From contig JARGPH010000008.1 in assembly GCA_029213065.1 (NCBI GenBank), positions 62,001 through 126,000 on the forward strand: a DNA stretch of 64,000 nucleotides, written 5' to 3'. Under the pieces are notes generated by a model. It did no database searches. It saw only the letters and a program-made list of their open reading frames with translations, and was not told the DNA's origin. The DNA is from Verrucomicrobiales bacterium. GTDB taxonomy: Bacteria; Verrucomicrobiota; Verrucomicrobiia; Verrucomicrobiales; DEV007. Both the position numbers and the translations under genes were made by a program. This document shows, in pieces, positions 28,301-37,421 of the stretch (within the stretch, counting starts at the first letter, position 1; the number at the start of each line of letters is the position of its first letter).

Positions 28301-31300
28301 TGCGGTGATTGGCCTGCTCATCGATGCGAGCAAGCCGGCCATCCCCGGAAATGAGTTGGGCGGATCTTACGAGAGAAGTTTTGAGCGGTTTCTCGCGCGC
28401 ATGGCCTTGGAGAAGTTTCCGGATGAGCTCAAAGTCTATCTTGAAAAATCCCCGGGAGCGCATCCTCCTGAAAATGTGCTCTGGGCGATTCAGGCGCTCG
28501 ATGACGAGTCGAAGCAGGAAGCCTTCCTCGGGCTCTGGAGCCAGGTTTCCGGCGAGTCGCTCGATGGGGAAACCTTTGTCGCGATCACGGGAATGCTGGG
28601 TAATCAACAGGTCTACGACGCGGTGAAGCCGACGTTCCAGGATCCGGAGAATGCGGAAAATCTCGTACTCCTCGCGATCGCGAATCAGTCCCGCGTGCAA
28701 TCAAAGGCGCTCATCAAAATGTTGACCCCCGGCGTGAGTGGGCTTTTGAAATCTCCTCAAACCGTGCCCTTGGGGCTGAAGGCGGTTGGGAAACTCCGCA
28801 TCACAACACTGGCTGATGAGGTTTCCGCGATTCAGCCGGATGAGAGCGACACGGAATTGGAGCGTTTGCTCTTCACCGCAAAGACGATGAATCCGCAGGA
28901 GAATGCGGAGAGCTTTAAAGCCATTGCAGGCGATGCATCGAAGGCTTTTGATTTTCGTGTAGAAGCGGCCCATGCGCTGGCTCCGATTGATGAGAAGGAA
29001 TCGTTTCAGTTTGTCGAAGCGCTGATTGAATCGGGCAGCGATGCTCAGAAATCTCAGGTCGCGAGCGTGTTCTCGCAATCAAATGCCGGTTCCGCGATCC
29101 TATGCGGGCTCTACAAAGAGGAAGTGATTACCGCGGAGGTGTTTGATTTGTCAGCCGCAGAGCGGGTTGTTGCGGCGACGCCTCGCAATCCTCAGGCAAA
29201 AGAGATTTTCGCGACAGTGCAAAAGCGCATCGAGCAACAGCGTAAGGAGGCACAGAAACGCATTCATGCCCTCATGGCCTATATCAGCAGGAACCCAGGT
29301 GATCCCGCGAAAGGGAAACTGGTGTTCGGCGCATGCCTTGCCTGTCATAAAGTGGGCGGGGAGGGGCAGGAAATCGCGCCGCCGCTTGATGGTTCCGGTC
29401 ACCGTGAAATTGAGCATGTTCTCACTGCGATCATTGATCCTGACGCAGCTGTCGAAGGCGGTTACGGACTCTATCGAATCACCAAAACCGATGGTTCCGT
29501 CGTCGAGGGATTGCTGGAGAAAACGGAGGCGCTGGGCACGACCGTGGCAATGATGGGCGGGCTTCGTATCTTTGTGCCGCAGGCGGAAATCAAAGATGCC
29601 GGCTTCGTTGGAGGGCGTTCTTTCATGCCCGCTGCTTTCGGTGCGTTCCCCGACGAAACCATGGCGGACCTTGTTGCCTACATCGGAACACTCAAGGAGG
29701 GCGGAGAAGCAGGGCCCGGGGAGACCGCCGCGTCCGACCAGACAGGGTCGGGTCATCGACCCAACCCTGTTGAATCGAATCCGGACCCGGCTGAAAAGAT
29801 CAATGAGAAGCCTAACATTATTTTAATCTTCACTGACGATCAGGGATATGAGGATCTCGGTTGCTTTGGCTCGACGAAAATCAAGACGCCGAACATCGAT
29901 GCGATGGCAGCGGAGGGCCTGAAGCTCACGAATTTCTACGCGCAGCCGGTTTGCGGCGTTTCCCGTGCAGCCCTCATGACAGGATCGTATCCGATTCGTG
30001 TCGCCGAGCCGGACAATGTGAAGCAACTCCATACCGTTCCTCATCCGCAGGAGATTACGATGGCGGAGGTCTTGAAGTCGGCGGGCTATTCGACTGCGAT
30101 CCTCGGGAAGTGGCATCTCACGAGTAAAGGGAGGGGACCCGGAGGATTTGATCCGGAAACAATGCCGAACGCGCAGGGCTTCGACTATTTCTACGGGACG
30201 CCTGTCTACAACGGGTACACTGTCTTTGTCGGGGATGTCGATATGCGTGTCCCGCTCTATCGCAACGATAAAATAGTGAATCCGGGAGTGGAGAGCTGGG
30301 ACAACATCACTGCCGATTATACGAAAGAGGCACTCGATTACATTGAGCAAAATCGGGGGGGACCGTTCTTTCTCTATCTCGCTCACAACATGCCGCATAT
30401 TCCGGTGGGAGCTTCGGAGAGCTTCAAAGGAAAATCTGATTACGGTCCTTACGGTGACACTATCGAAGAGATTGACTGGTCGACCGGGAAGATTCTTGCA
30501 AAGCTGAAGGAGCTGGATATCGATGACAACACGCTCGTGGTTTTCACCTCGGATAACGGGCCCTGGGTTGAGACGACCAGAGGAATGAAGCCGGGCAGAA
30601 AGGCGTTTATTCCGCGGGATCATTCCGGTTCAGCCGGTCCGCTCAAGGGATGGAAAATGTCGGCGTGGGACGGCGGGTCGAAAGTTCCTTTCGTTGCCCG
30701 GTGGCCGAAGCGGATTCCGGCAAATCGAGAGAGTGCCGAATTGCTCACTACGATGGACCTGCTGCCGACGTTTGCAAAGTTCGCTGGAGCGAGTTTGCCG
30801 GAGGATAGAGAACTGGATGGCTACGATGCGGGTGACTTTCTCTCGGGGGGCTCGGAAGAGAGCCCCCGCGAAGACTATTTCTACTACACGGGCGCGCTTC
30901 TCACCGGGGTGAGGGTGGGTCAGTGGAAGCTCGTTCTGCCGCGTCCCGCGAATCCGAAGGGAACCGGATGGTGGGGGCGAATGATTGAAGAAGTGAAAGA
31001 CGTTCAACTCTTTGACCTCGCTTCCGATCCCGGAGAGACGACCAATTTAGCGGATGAAAATCCTGACATTGTCGAAAAGCTGCAAAAACGAATCAGGGAG
31101 GCGCGGGTTGAACTGGGTGATATCGATGTGGTCGGCAAAGGGGTCCGTCATTTTGACAAAGGACCGCGGACGATTCCGCAAATGGAGCCCCTTCCTTTCC
31201 CCTATGCGTCCGCTCAAGCCGCGCCGAACGAGGTTAAAACGGTTGGTGCGGGTAAGCCGAATTTTGTGATCATTTTTACTGACGATCAGGGTTACGGCGA

Positions 31301-32588
31301 TCTCAGTTGTTACGGAGGTGAGCATGTCGCGACGCCGCGAATCGATGAGATGGCGCGCGAGGGAATGAGGCTCACGAGCTTTTACGTCGCTGCTCCGGTC
31401 TGCACGCCTTCGCGCGCCGCGCTGATGACGGGTTGTTATCCCGGGCGGATTGATATGGCGACGGGGTCCAAATTCGGCGTGCTTCTCGCCGGTGACAGGA
31501 AGGGGCTGAATCCTGACGAAATCACCATCGCCGAGGTATTGAAAGGCGCGGGATACAAGACGGGCATGTTTGGAAAATGGCACCTCGGAGATCAGCCTGA
31601 GTTCCTGCCGACAAGGCAGGGGTTCGACGAGTTTTTTGGAATTCCCTACAGCCACGATATTCATCCGTTTCATCCACGACAGAGTCATTATAAGTTTCCC
31701 CCATTGCCGCTCCTCGAAGGCGAGTCGGTCGTGGAAATGGATCCGGATGCGGATTTTCTGACAAAGCGGTTTACGGAGCGTGCCGTCAATTTTATTGAGG
31801 AAAACAAAGACAATCCTTTCTTTCTCTATCTTCCGCATCCCATTCCCCATGCGCCGCTTCACGCGTCGCCTCCGTTCATGGAGAGTGCTTCCGCAGAGAC
31901 GATGACGAAGCTGAAAGAAGAGGACGGGAATATCGATTACGAGGCACGGGACGAGCTCTACTACGAGGCTATCTCCGAGATCGACTGGTCGGTGGGCCGG
32001 ATCCTCGACACACTCAAGGCCAATGGGATCGACGGGAATACGCTCGTGATTTTCACCTCGGATAACGGGCCTCCGAAAAATTCCCGGCACGCCAGTCCCG
32101 GAATCCTTCGTGGCAACAAGGGCACCACTCTCGAAGGCGGGATGCGTGAACCGACCGTGGTTCGCTGGCCCGGGGGAATCCCCGCGGGGAAAGACAACGA
32201 CGAACTGATGACGACGATGGATCTGTTGCCAACCTTTGCGAAACTGGCCGGGGCTGAGGTTCCCGCTGACCGGGTTATTGATGGCAAAGACGTTTCCCGA
32301 GTGCTCAGCGGAGAGGCAGGGTCTCCGCACGAAGCGTTTTTCTACCAATCCGGAAAAGCGCTGAGAGCAGTGCGGTCCGGAAAGTGGAAACTTCACCGCG
32401 GAAAGAAGAACAAGCCAACGCATTTATACAATCTCGACCTCGATCCAGCCGAAAAGACCAACCTCCTCAAGGCCGAACCCGAAGTGGCGAAAAGGCTCGC
32501 CGGCTTACTGAGCAAGTTTGAGGAGGAAATGGCCGGTAACACGAGACCCGCCGCTTATGTTGACAACCCGACTCCTCTTTCGCGGTAG
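25311..32588 (+). CDS. Giant fusion: DUF1080 + jelly-roll-like domain + membrane-bound-dehydrogenase/HEAT/cytochrome c + two sulfatases
   Basis: A 2,425-residue secreted protein. GGAGG six bases before the ATG at 25311 fixes the start; the signal peptide is 1-22. Domains in order are a DUF1080 concanavalin-like domain (about 30-215), an accessory beta-sandwich (267-418) that recurs in the sulfatase at 38957, and a Pirellula/Verrucomicrobium-type dehydrogenase propeller (460-857). HEAT-like repeats (865-1300) and a haem c site CLACH (1342-1346) follow. Sulfatase 1 starts near 1500 with active site CGVSR (1548-1552), and sulfatase 2 near 1982 with CTPSR (2031-2035). The dehydrogenase part ends in DLVAYIGTLKEGG, matching the natural C-terminus of the paralogue at 34242. 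The linker that follows is encoded by an ACCCTGTT repeat. Neither sulfatase part has its own signal peptide. Three normally separate genes thus appear joined, with no stop visible. Confidence 0.9.
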   Translation: MRYTLSSLALLATFCFSLSLAAREVAAPVSLFDGKTLEGWTFDPKIWRVEDGLITGGSRTEKIKKNYFIATEKSYQNFELKLSIKCSGDPETGLINSGIQIRSVRVPGGNHMAGYQVDCGDGWFGKIYDEFRRRAVIAEQVDAAALGKVVDVSGWNHYRIRAEGPRIRVWINEVLATDYTETNPKVALNGQIAPQVHSGGVALVQVKDITVEELPATPDAPTWKSLGGVAAALKAVPPAPRKKKKQAAAGPQRGAEKVPSPPKGDGYLSFDFESGEMDGWFIAEGWFGHPLADNEQIRAGGFKSNKEGDFFLGTLELDGNFTASDKQTGIIESPVFQLSGPEITFAVSGGKHPDTYVALCTLDGKEVLKASAENSETFFKRRWDASEWVGEPVFVRLVDKNEKGWGHITLDAFSAKGRILAEESKARRSLAKPAQVKVATPKAGKAKRGKKTGSSRDAVLSPEEELASFTVPPGFVIELVASERNGVINPIDISFDDAGRLWTQTAQMYPLDPISGMKWQDFLNLMEDKETQETNPEFKRIKDLYQLKEKGEDKILILDDPTKAAEGNLHVWADGLSIPQSILPYKDGAYVCHGSELFLLRDTDGDDRADKMEPVLSGFGFTDTHTMSHLLVRGPGSYIHFSQGALNKALVTAVASGKQHRVDASCQVRFQLDHQDFEVVSSGPSNMWGLQLRANGQWYGTEANDRSYSVIPWEHGTAATGAAFHPLRPYQPLLPELHTFRVGGTGISGLEFSEDTAGSFPVEAYKDVALLANPITSTINAVRIHRNPDGTVEAEHLPDFLSSTDDWFRPVNLEFGPDGCLYVADFYNKIISHNEVTTDHPDRDHGHGRIWRIRHESQERREIPDVTKADPDQLLAHLKSPTLWEKRAAWHQIGDRGLTELAPALVSLASDENSDATTRIHALWSLEELKHFDSDLIDGLLDSKNDEIRREAVRSLASFEIAPGDVAARLTNLIEDENVMVRSQVIRTLGDLGKSDPAVIGLLIDASKPAIPGNELGGSYERSFERFLARMALEKFPDELKVYLEKSPGAHPPENVLWAIQALDDESKQEAFLGLWSQVSGESLDGETFVAITGMLGNQQVYDAVKPTFQDPENAENLVLLAIANQSRVQSKALIKMLTPGVSGLLKSPQTVPLGLKAVGKLRITTLADEVSAIQPDESDTELERLLFTAKTMNPQENAESFKAIAGDASKAFDFRVEAAHALAPIDEKESFQFVEALIESGSDAQKSQVASVFSQSNAGSAILCGLYKEEVITAEVFDLSAAERVVAATPRNPQAKEIFATVQKRIEQQRKEAQKRIHALMAYISRNPGDPAKGKLVFGACLACHKVGGEGQEIAPPLDGSGHREIEHVLTAIIDPDAAVEGGYGLYRITKTDGSVVEGLLEKTEALGTTVAMMGGLRIFVPQAEIKDAGFVGGRSFMPAAFGAFPDETMADLVAYIGTLKEGGEAGPGETAASDQTGSGHRPNPVESNPDPAEKINEKPNIILIFTDDQGYEDLGCFGSTKIKTPNIDAMAAEGLKLTNFYAQPVCGVSRAALMTGSYPIRVAEPDNVKQLHTVPHPQEITMAEVLKSAGYSTAILGKWHLTSKGRGPGGFDPETMPNAQGFDYFYGTPVYNGYTVFVGDVDMRVPLYRNDKIVNPGVESWDNITADYTKEALDYIEQNRGGPFFLYLAHNMPHIPVGASESFKGKSDYGPYGDTIEEIDWSTGKILAKLKELDIDDNTLVVFTSDNGPWVETTRGMKPGRKAFIPRDHSGSAGPLKGWKMSAWDGGSKVPFVARWPKRIPANRESAELLTTMDLLPTFAKFAGASLPEDRELDGYDAGDFLSGGSEESPREDYFYYTGALLTGVRVGQWKLVLPRPANPKGTGWWGRMIEEVKDVQLFDLASDPGETTNLADENPDIVEKLQKRIREARVELGDIDVVGKGVRHFDKGPRTIPQMEPLPFPYASAQAAPNEVKTVGAGKPNFVIIFTDDQGYGDLSCYGGEHVATPRIDEMAREGMRLTSFYVAAPVCTPSRAALMTGCYPGRIDMATGSKFGVLLAGDRKGLNPDEITIAEVLKGAGYKTGMFGKWHLGDQPEFLPTRQGFDEFFGIPYSHDIHPFHPRQSHYKFPPLPLLEGESVVEMDPDADFLTKRFTERAVNFIEENKDNPFFLYLPHPIPHAPLHASPPFMESASAETMTKLKEEDGNIDYEARDELYYEAISEIDWSVGRILDTLKANGIDGNTLVIFTSDNGPPKNSRHASPGILRGNKGTTLEGGMREPTVVRWPGGIPAGKDNDELMTTMDLLPTFAKLAGAEVPADRVIDGKDVSRVLSGEAGSPHEAFFYQSGKALRAVRSGKWKLHRGKKNKPTHLYNLDLDPAEKTNLLKAEPEVAKRLAGLLSKFEEEMAGNTRPAAYVDNPTPLSR
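29742..29771. repeat. ACCCTGTT dispersed repeat, locus B, inside the fusion gene
   Basis: ACAGGGT (29742-29748), 15 bases containing a GGGT/ACCC stem, then ACCCTGTT (29764-29771). It encodes the linker TGSGHRPNPV between the haem c domain and sulfatase 1, exactly where the unfused paralogue ends. The geometry equals the inverted pair of locus A. Confidence 0.65.
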
Positions 32589-32617
32589 CATTTTCCGTTT
32601 CGTGGACCTCGCCGGAT

Positions 32618-33016
32618 ATGAGCAAATTTGTGATCAAAGACGAGACCACGCGAGAGAGTTTTGAATGGGGCAGTTTGGGGTGGCTGAGCCATCCTCCCGC
32701 AACTGGGAATGAAAATCTCACCGTGATCGATGCGGTTTTGAATCCGGGGAGAGGACATAATTTTCATCGCCATCCCGATCAGGAGGAGATGATTTACTGC
32801 ATCAGTGGGAGGATCGAACAATGGGCCGAGGAGGAGAAGCGTATCCCCGGTCCGGGGGATTCGGTATTCATCGATGCGGATGTCGTGCACGCCTCTTTCA
32901 ATATCGGATCAGAACCCGCTCACTTCATCGCGATTCCCGGTCCATGCGTCGGCGAAATGGGATACGAAGTTGTCGAGATGGCGGATGAGGCACCCTGGAA
33001 TTCGTTGCGGGGTTGA
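32618..33016 (+). CDS. Cupin-domain protein
   Basis: A 132-residue single-domain cupin. The first cupin motif is GRGHNFHRHPDQEEMIYCISG (near 43-63) with two histidines and a glutamate for metal. The second is PGDSVFIDADVVHASFN with its histidine. No signal peptide. It lies 29 bases after the fusion gene, so it may be cotranscribed, and is convergent with the esterase that follows. A sugar isomerase, dioxygenase or binding role is possible; sequence does not decide. Confidence 0.85.
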   Translation: MSKFVIKDETTRESFEWGSLGWLSHPPATGNENLTVIDAVLNPGRGHNFHRHPDQEEMIYCISGRIEQWAEEEKRIPGPGDSVFIDADVVHASFNIGSEPAHFIAIPGPCVGEMGYEVVEMADEAPWNSLRG

Positions 33017-33039
33017 CTGACCTGAGTTTTCCCGATTGC

Positions 33040-34029
33040 TCACTCTCGCTTCTTTGTCTCGAAGAACTTCCAGGTCGCTTCGATGCCGTTGATGTCGTGA
33101 CAAACGCGACCGATGATTCGTTCGGGAAGGTATTGAGCCCCTCCCGGAATGGTGTGGCCTCCTCCCACGATTTCATAAAGTTCAACCGAGGTCGAGCTGC
33201 CTTCACTCTTCCAATGGTGGTGAATGACGTGACAGTCGTCATGGGGATCTTTATCGGGGAGTTTCGTTATGTGGGGGGCGCTCGAATCGAGACGGTTGTG
33301 TTTCACCCAGAGGTCGACGGCATCGACAACCGGGATGGCGCTGTCCTGCCCGAAATCGAAAGTTTTGCTGCTGACGAGTTTCGGTGTGAAATTCGGCGTC
33401 AGCTTACCGCCCTCGTAAGGCATGAAGAGGTCTTCGGTGCCGCACATGAAAAGGACTGAAAGGGGACTCTGCGGTGAAAACTTCAGGGCGCCGGTGAGGT
33501 AGGCGGTAGGAAGGGACGCGATTTGCACGGCGACGGCGCCGAACTTTCCGGTGTGCTCATTGGCAAGCCGCTGCGTCATGAACCCGCCGTTGGAGAGGCC
33601 CAGCAGGTAGACTCTGGAGGGATCGACCGGGTAGTCGACGATGAGTTGCTCGAGCAATTGAATGATGAAGTCGACGTCATCGGTTACCGCATCCTGTTGG
33701 ATATACTTTTGAACCGTGCGGCCGTCATTCCAGCGGCCGTTCAAACCTTCGGGGTAAACCGCGATGAATGACTCCCTGTCTGCCAGCGGTGTCCAACCGG
33801 ATTTAGAAATCGCCGCCGCGTCCGATCCTCCACCGTGGAGACAGATCACAAGCGGCACCTTCCTGTCTGATTCAGCGACGGCGGATGGAACGTGAATGCG
33901 AAAGGAGCGTCTTACTTTTCCGTGCTCGATGCGGCTCTCGATTCCGGTGGGAGCCGCGCTCTGACCGAGACCGGTGGAGATCAGCAGCATCATTGGAAGG
34001 AAAAGACAGCGGGAGGGAATTCTTATCAT
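33040..34029 (-). CDS. Secreted CE1/LpqC-type esterase (PHB-depolymerase-like fold)
   Basis: A 329-residue alpha/beta-hydrolase with a signal peptide (1-25). Visible features are the oxyanion segment CLHGGGSDA (63-71), the nucleophile elbow GLSNGG (serine 146), a GTEDLFMPYEGG segment with the likely acid, and the GGGHTIPGG histidine near 292. This is the family of poly(3-hydroxybutyrate) depolymerase-like, feruloyl and acetyl-xylan esterases. In this setting it probably removes acyl groups from a polysaccharide. It is the only minus-strand gene between 16203 and 63627 and is convergent with the cupin. Confidence 0.9.
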   Translation of the reverse strand: MIRIPSRCLFLPMMLLISTGLGQSAAPTGIESRIEHGKVRRSFRIHVPSAVAESDRKVPLVICLHGGGSDAAAISKSGWTPLADRESFIAVYPEGLNGRWNDGRTVQKYIQQDAVTDDVDFIIQLLEQLIVDYPVDPSRVYLLGLSNGGFMTQRLANEHTGKFGAVAVQIASLPTAYLTGALKFSPQSPLSVLFMCGTEDLFMPYEGGKLTPNFTPKLVSSKTFDFGQDSAIPVVDAVDLWVKHNRLDSSAPHITKLPDKDPHDDCHVIHHHWKSEGSSTSVELYEIVGGGHTIPGGAQYLPERIIGRVCHDINGIEATWKFFETKKRE

Positions 34030-34176
34030 CGTTTCCCGTGGTAGACGGTATGGGGGTGCCGTTGGTTACATCCCGAGCATTGATCTGTAGTCCGGGTGAT
34101 TGCCGGGGCATGCGAAATGCCCGAGGGCAGGTCTATCCCCGGGGGGCGTGATTTTCTTTTCCCAATGAATCTCCAA

Positions 34177-34194
34177 GTGGATTTCAAGTATGGA
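34177..34194 (+). promoter_or_regulatory. Promoter-like element GTGGATTT-N5-ATGGA, copy 3
   Basis: GTGGATTT, CAAGT, ATGGA, ending 47 bases before the ATG at 34242. It lies in the divergent region between the esterase and the dehydrogenase operon, oriented towards the latter. Confidence 0.6.
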
Positions 34195-34241
34195 GTTTCC
34201 CGCTGTATTTGGGACACTGTATTTTAATCCAGTTTCGAATC

Positions 34242-37200
34242 ATGAATCCCCGGTCTTTTTTTATCATCGCGATGACGCTGTCCCTGTCGTCACCTGGTCA
34301 TGCCTATGATCAGGACAAGAATCCGATCAAGATTACGAAATCGAGTCGTACCACTGCTCTTTCTCATGAAGAGGAACTCGCGAAGTTTACTCTCGCTGAG
34401 GGGTTCGTTATTGAACTGGTCGCGTCGGAGGAAAACGGGATCATCAACCCGATTGATCTGACTTTTGATGATGCGGGTCGGCTTTGGACACAGACGGCTG
34501 AAATGTATCCGCTCGATCCGATGGGGGATAAAGCAAATCGTTCGATTCGCGGGCAGCTTCTCGATCCGGATTCAAAGATTCATGAACACCCCGAGATGGT
34601 GCGTCTCAAGCGCCTCTACGAATTGAAAGACAGGGGGACGGACCGAATCGTGGTGATCGATGATCCGACGAAGTCGGTTGAGGGGCAGGTTCGCCGTGTG
34701 GCCGGGGGCCTGACAATGCCGCAAAGTATTTTGCCATACAAAAACGGAGTCTTTGTCGCTCATGGATCTGAGATGCTTTATCTCGAAGATGCCGACGGGG
34801 ATGGTGTTTTTGAGAAGCCGACTACGATTCTCACGGGGTTCAGTTTTATCGATTCGCACACGATGTCTCACCTCCTCACGCGCGCGCCGGGCGGGTGGGT
34901 TAATTTTTCCCACGGTGCTATGAATCTGGGAGAGGTTACCGCGGTGGCGTCGGGTGAAAAGCAGCAGATCAACTACAGCAAGATCGCCCGTTTTTCTCTC
35001 GATGGCAGGAAGATTGAATTGGTTGCCAGTGGCTTGAACAATATCTGGGGATACGATTTGCGCGCCGACGGGCAGTGGTATGGATCTGAAGCGAATGACA
35101 AGGGAATGTCGATCGTGCCAATGGAGGCGGGAACGGGATACGAGGGGATCGGAAATGACAAGCTCCGTCCCTACCAGCCGATGATGCCGCAACTTCATTC
35201 GTTTCGAGTAGGCGGGACCGGACTCTCGGGGTTGGCCTTCAGTGAAGACGAGGCCGGCGGTTTTCCGGAGGAGTGGCAGGATGTTGCGCTCCTTGCCAAT
35301 CCCATCACCAACACAATCAATGCGGTGAAGATCGACCGCGATGCTTCCGGTGCGGTCGCGGCGACTCATCTCGAGGATTTGTTGAAATGTGAGGACGACT
35401 GGTTTCGCCCTGTTAACCTGACCTTCGGCCCCGATGGCTGCCTTTATATCGCCGATTGGTATAACAAAGTGGTCTCTCATAACGAGATCCCGCGCTCCGA
35501 TCCTTCCCGCGATAAAACGCACGGCCGTATCTGGAGAGTTCGTCATATCAGTCAAAAACCTGTCGAGATTCCCAATCTTCAGATTGCCGGAGATGAAGCG
35601 CTGATCGGTCACCTGACCGGGCCGAGTCGCTGGGAAAAGCGCGCCGCCTGGCATCAAATTGCCGACCGGGAGGCGAAGGGCCTACTTCCGCAGATTAAAG
35701 AAATTGCAGGCAACGGGGAGCAATCAACGGGAGCTCGCGTCCACGCGATCTGGTCCTATGAAAGCCTCGGCGCATTCGATGAAGGCTTCACCCGGTCATT
35801 GCTCAACGATGAGGATCACAACATTCGCCGTGAGATCATTCGTTCACTTGCGAGCTTTGAGCTGTCAGCCGGTGAGGTTGCCGCTCTCGTCGCGCCGCAC
35901 ATCGAAGACGCGCATTGCATGGTCCGGTCGCAGGTTCTCCGCACTCTGGGGGAACTGGGAAAAGCGGATCATTCAACGATCGAGTTGTTGGTCAAAGCCT
36001 CGAAACCACTCCTGCCCGGGAAAGATGCCATGGGTGGAACCTATGAGAGGAAGTTCGAACGGTATCTCGCGCGCAAGGCAATGGAGAGCTACCGCGGGGA
36101 ACTCAAATCGTTTCTGAGTTCCTCAGAGTCGGAGGGACTTCCCGGTGCGAATATTTTGTGGGCCTATCAGTCACTCGACGAAAGTGCCTTTACGGAACTG
36201 TTTCCGAAGTTCTGGACTTTTGACAGCGCTGAAGAGATCGATGAGGAACTGTTCATCTCTCTTGCCCCGGTGATCGGAAACCCCAAGGTCAGGGAGCTGG
36301 TCAGTCCGATTTTTTCCGATCCGGGAAATTTTTCTCAACTCTCGGATTTATTGATTCAAACTCGCGGCAGGGTCGACAGTAGCAAGTTCAAAGATCTTTT
36401 CGGTCCTGTCATTGCGAGTCTGGCTGCCGATCCTGACACAGACCGAAACAAGCTGTATGAGCTCGGGCTGATTTTGAAGACTCCGGAACTGGGATCCCAT
36501 GCCCTCGCGGTTTTGGAAAAGGAGAAGAATGCGACGACGATCAAAGCGGCCCTTCCCGTTCTGATGCTCAACCCGAAAGGGAATATGAGCCATCTCGCTG
36601 CCCTGGCCCGCGATGAGAGTTTGCCTGCCTCGACGCGGCTGGAGACTGTCATTGCCTACAACCGGGCAAATCCTAAAGGAGGATACCCGCTTCTCTCATC
36701 CCTCCTCCGTGGCATGGAAGTGAGTGAGCGGGGGGCTGCGGTCGATTCCATTTCTCTCACCACTCAGGGAGCTGGCGCACTCGCAAGGCTCCTCTCAGAT
36801 AAAGTGATCAGTGTGAATGACTTCAATTATCTGGCGGCAACGAGAGTGGCAGCAGCGGCACGAAAAAATCCGACCGCCCGCAAACTGATGAAAACCTGGT
36901 CGGAGCGAAAGAGAGCCGAAGACTTGAAGCTTGAAGACAAGGTCGAGCACTTTGCTGAAGCCGTCACCACATTGCAAGGCAATCCGGCGGCAGGGCAGGG
37001 AATGTTTCAAATGTGTTTGGCTTGTCATGCTGTGGGGACGCAGGGTCTTTCCATCGCTCCCGCTCTCGATGGCTCGGCAAGCCGTGAAACTCACGCGCTT
37101 TTGACTGCGATGATGCGGCCGGATGTCGCTGTCGAAGGCGGGTATGAGCTCTACAGGGTGATTCGAAAAGACGGCACTATGGTTGAGGGCTATCTCTTCT

Positions 37201-37379
37201 CGAACAATGAGATTGGTGTGACCGTTGCGATGATGGGTGGTCATCAAATTTTTACTCCGCGGAGCGACGTGAGAGGACAGGCCAGTGTCCCCGGCAAATC
37301 CTTTATGCCTCCGTTAGTCAATGGCCTGCCCGAGCAGAACATCGTCGACCTCCTGAGCTACATCAAAACGTTGAAATAG
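34242..37379 (+). CDS. Pirellula/Verrucomicrobium-type membrane-bound dehydrogenase with HEAT repeats and haem c
   Basis: A 1,045-residue secreted protein; the ATG at 34242 precedes a signal peptide (1-22), while the frame upstream only has a TTG. The order is a dehydrogenase-like beta-propeller from EELAKFTLAEGFVIELVAS near 45 to IWRVRHIS near 440, HEAT-like repeats, and a cytochrome c domain with CLACH (925-929) and C-terminal DLLSYIKTLK. It is a close paralogue of residues 460-1470 of the fusion protein, without that protein's DUF1080 and accessory domains. It heads a run of three sulfatases and is probably cotranscribed with at least the first two. The family may oxidise sugars, passing electrons to the haem; the substrate is unknown. 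Confidence 0.9.
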   Translation: MNPRSFFIIAMTLSLSSPGHAYDQDKNPIKITKSSRTTALSHEEELAKFTLAEGFVIELVASEENGIINPIDLTFDDAGRLWTQTAEMYPLDPMGDKANRSIRGQLLDPDSKIHEHPEMVRLKRLYELKDRGTDRIVVIDDPTKSVEGQVRRVAGGLTMPQSILPYKNGVFVAHGSEMLYLEDADGDGVFEKPTTILTGFSFIDSHTMSHLLTRAPGGWVNFSHGAMNLGEVTAVASGEKQQINYSKIARFSLDGRKIELVASGLNNIWGYDLRADGQWYGSEANDKGMSIVPMEAGTGYEGIGNDKLRPYQPMMPQLHSFRVGGTGLSGLAFSEDEAGGFPEEWQDVALLANPITNTINAVKIDRDASGAVAATHLEDLLKCEDDWFRPVNLTFGPDGCLYIADWYNKVVSHNEIPRSDPSRDKTHGRIWRVRHISQKPVEIPNLQIAGDEALIGHLTGPSRWEKRAAWHQIADREAKGLLPQIKEIAGNGEQSTGARVHAIWSYESLGAFDEGFTRSLLNDEDHNIRREIIRSLASFELSAGEVAALVAPHIEDAHCMVRSQVLRTLGELGKADHSTIELLVKASKPLLPGKDAMGGTYERKFERYLARKAMESYRGELKSFLSSSESEGLPGANILWAYQSLDESAFTELFPKFWTFDSAEEIDEELFISLAPVIGNPKVRELVSPIFSDPGNFSQLSDLLIQTRGRVDSSKFKDLFGPVIASLAADPDTDRNKLYELGLILKTPELGSHALAVLEKEKNATTIKAALPVLMLNPKGNMSHLAALARDESLPASTRLETVIAYNRANPKGGYPLLSSLLRGMEVSERGAAVDSISLTTQGAGALARLLSDKVISVNDFNYLAATRVAAAARKNPTARKLMKTWSERKRAEDLKLEDKVEHFAEAVTTLQGNPAAGQGMFQMCLACHAVGTQGLSIAPALDGSASRETHALLTAMMRPDVAVEGGYELYRVIRKDGTMVEGYLFSNNEIGVTVAMMGGHQIFTPRSDVRGQASVPGKSFMPPLVNGLPEQNIVDLLSYIKTLK

Positions 37380-37421
37380 TGGATAGGAATTCGCCTTCCT
37401 CGCCGGCCCTGAGTGTACTTC

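Noticed and set aside
31047-32423. Minus-strand open frame of about 458 codons
   Set aside because: It is opposite the sulfatase 2 part of the fusion gene and shows no family features.
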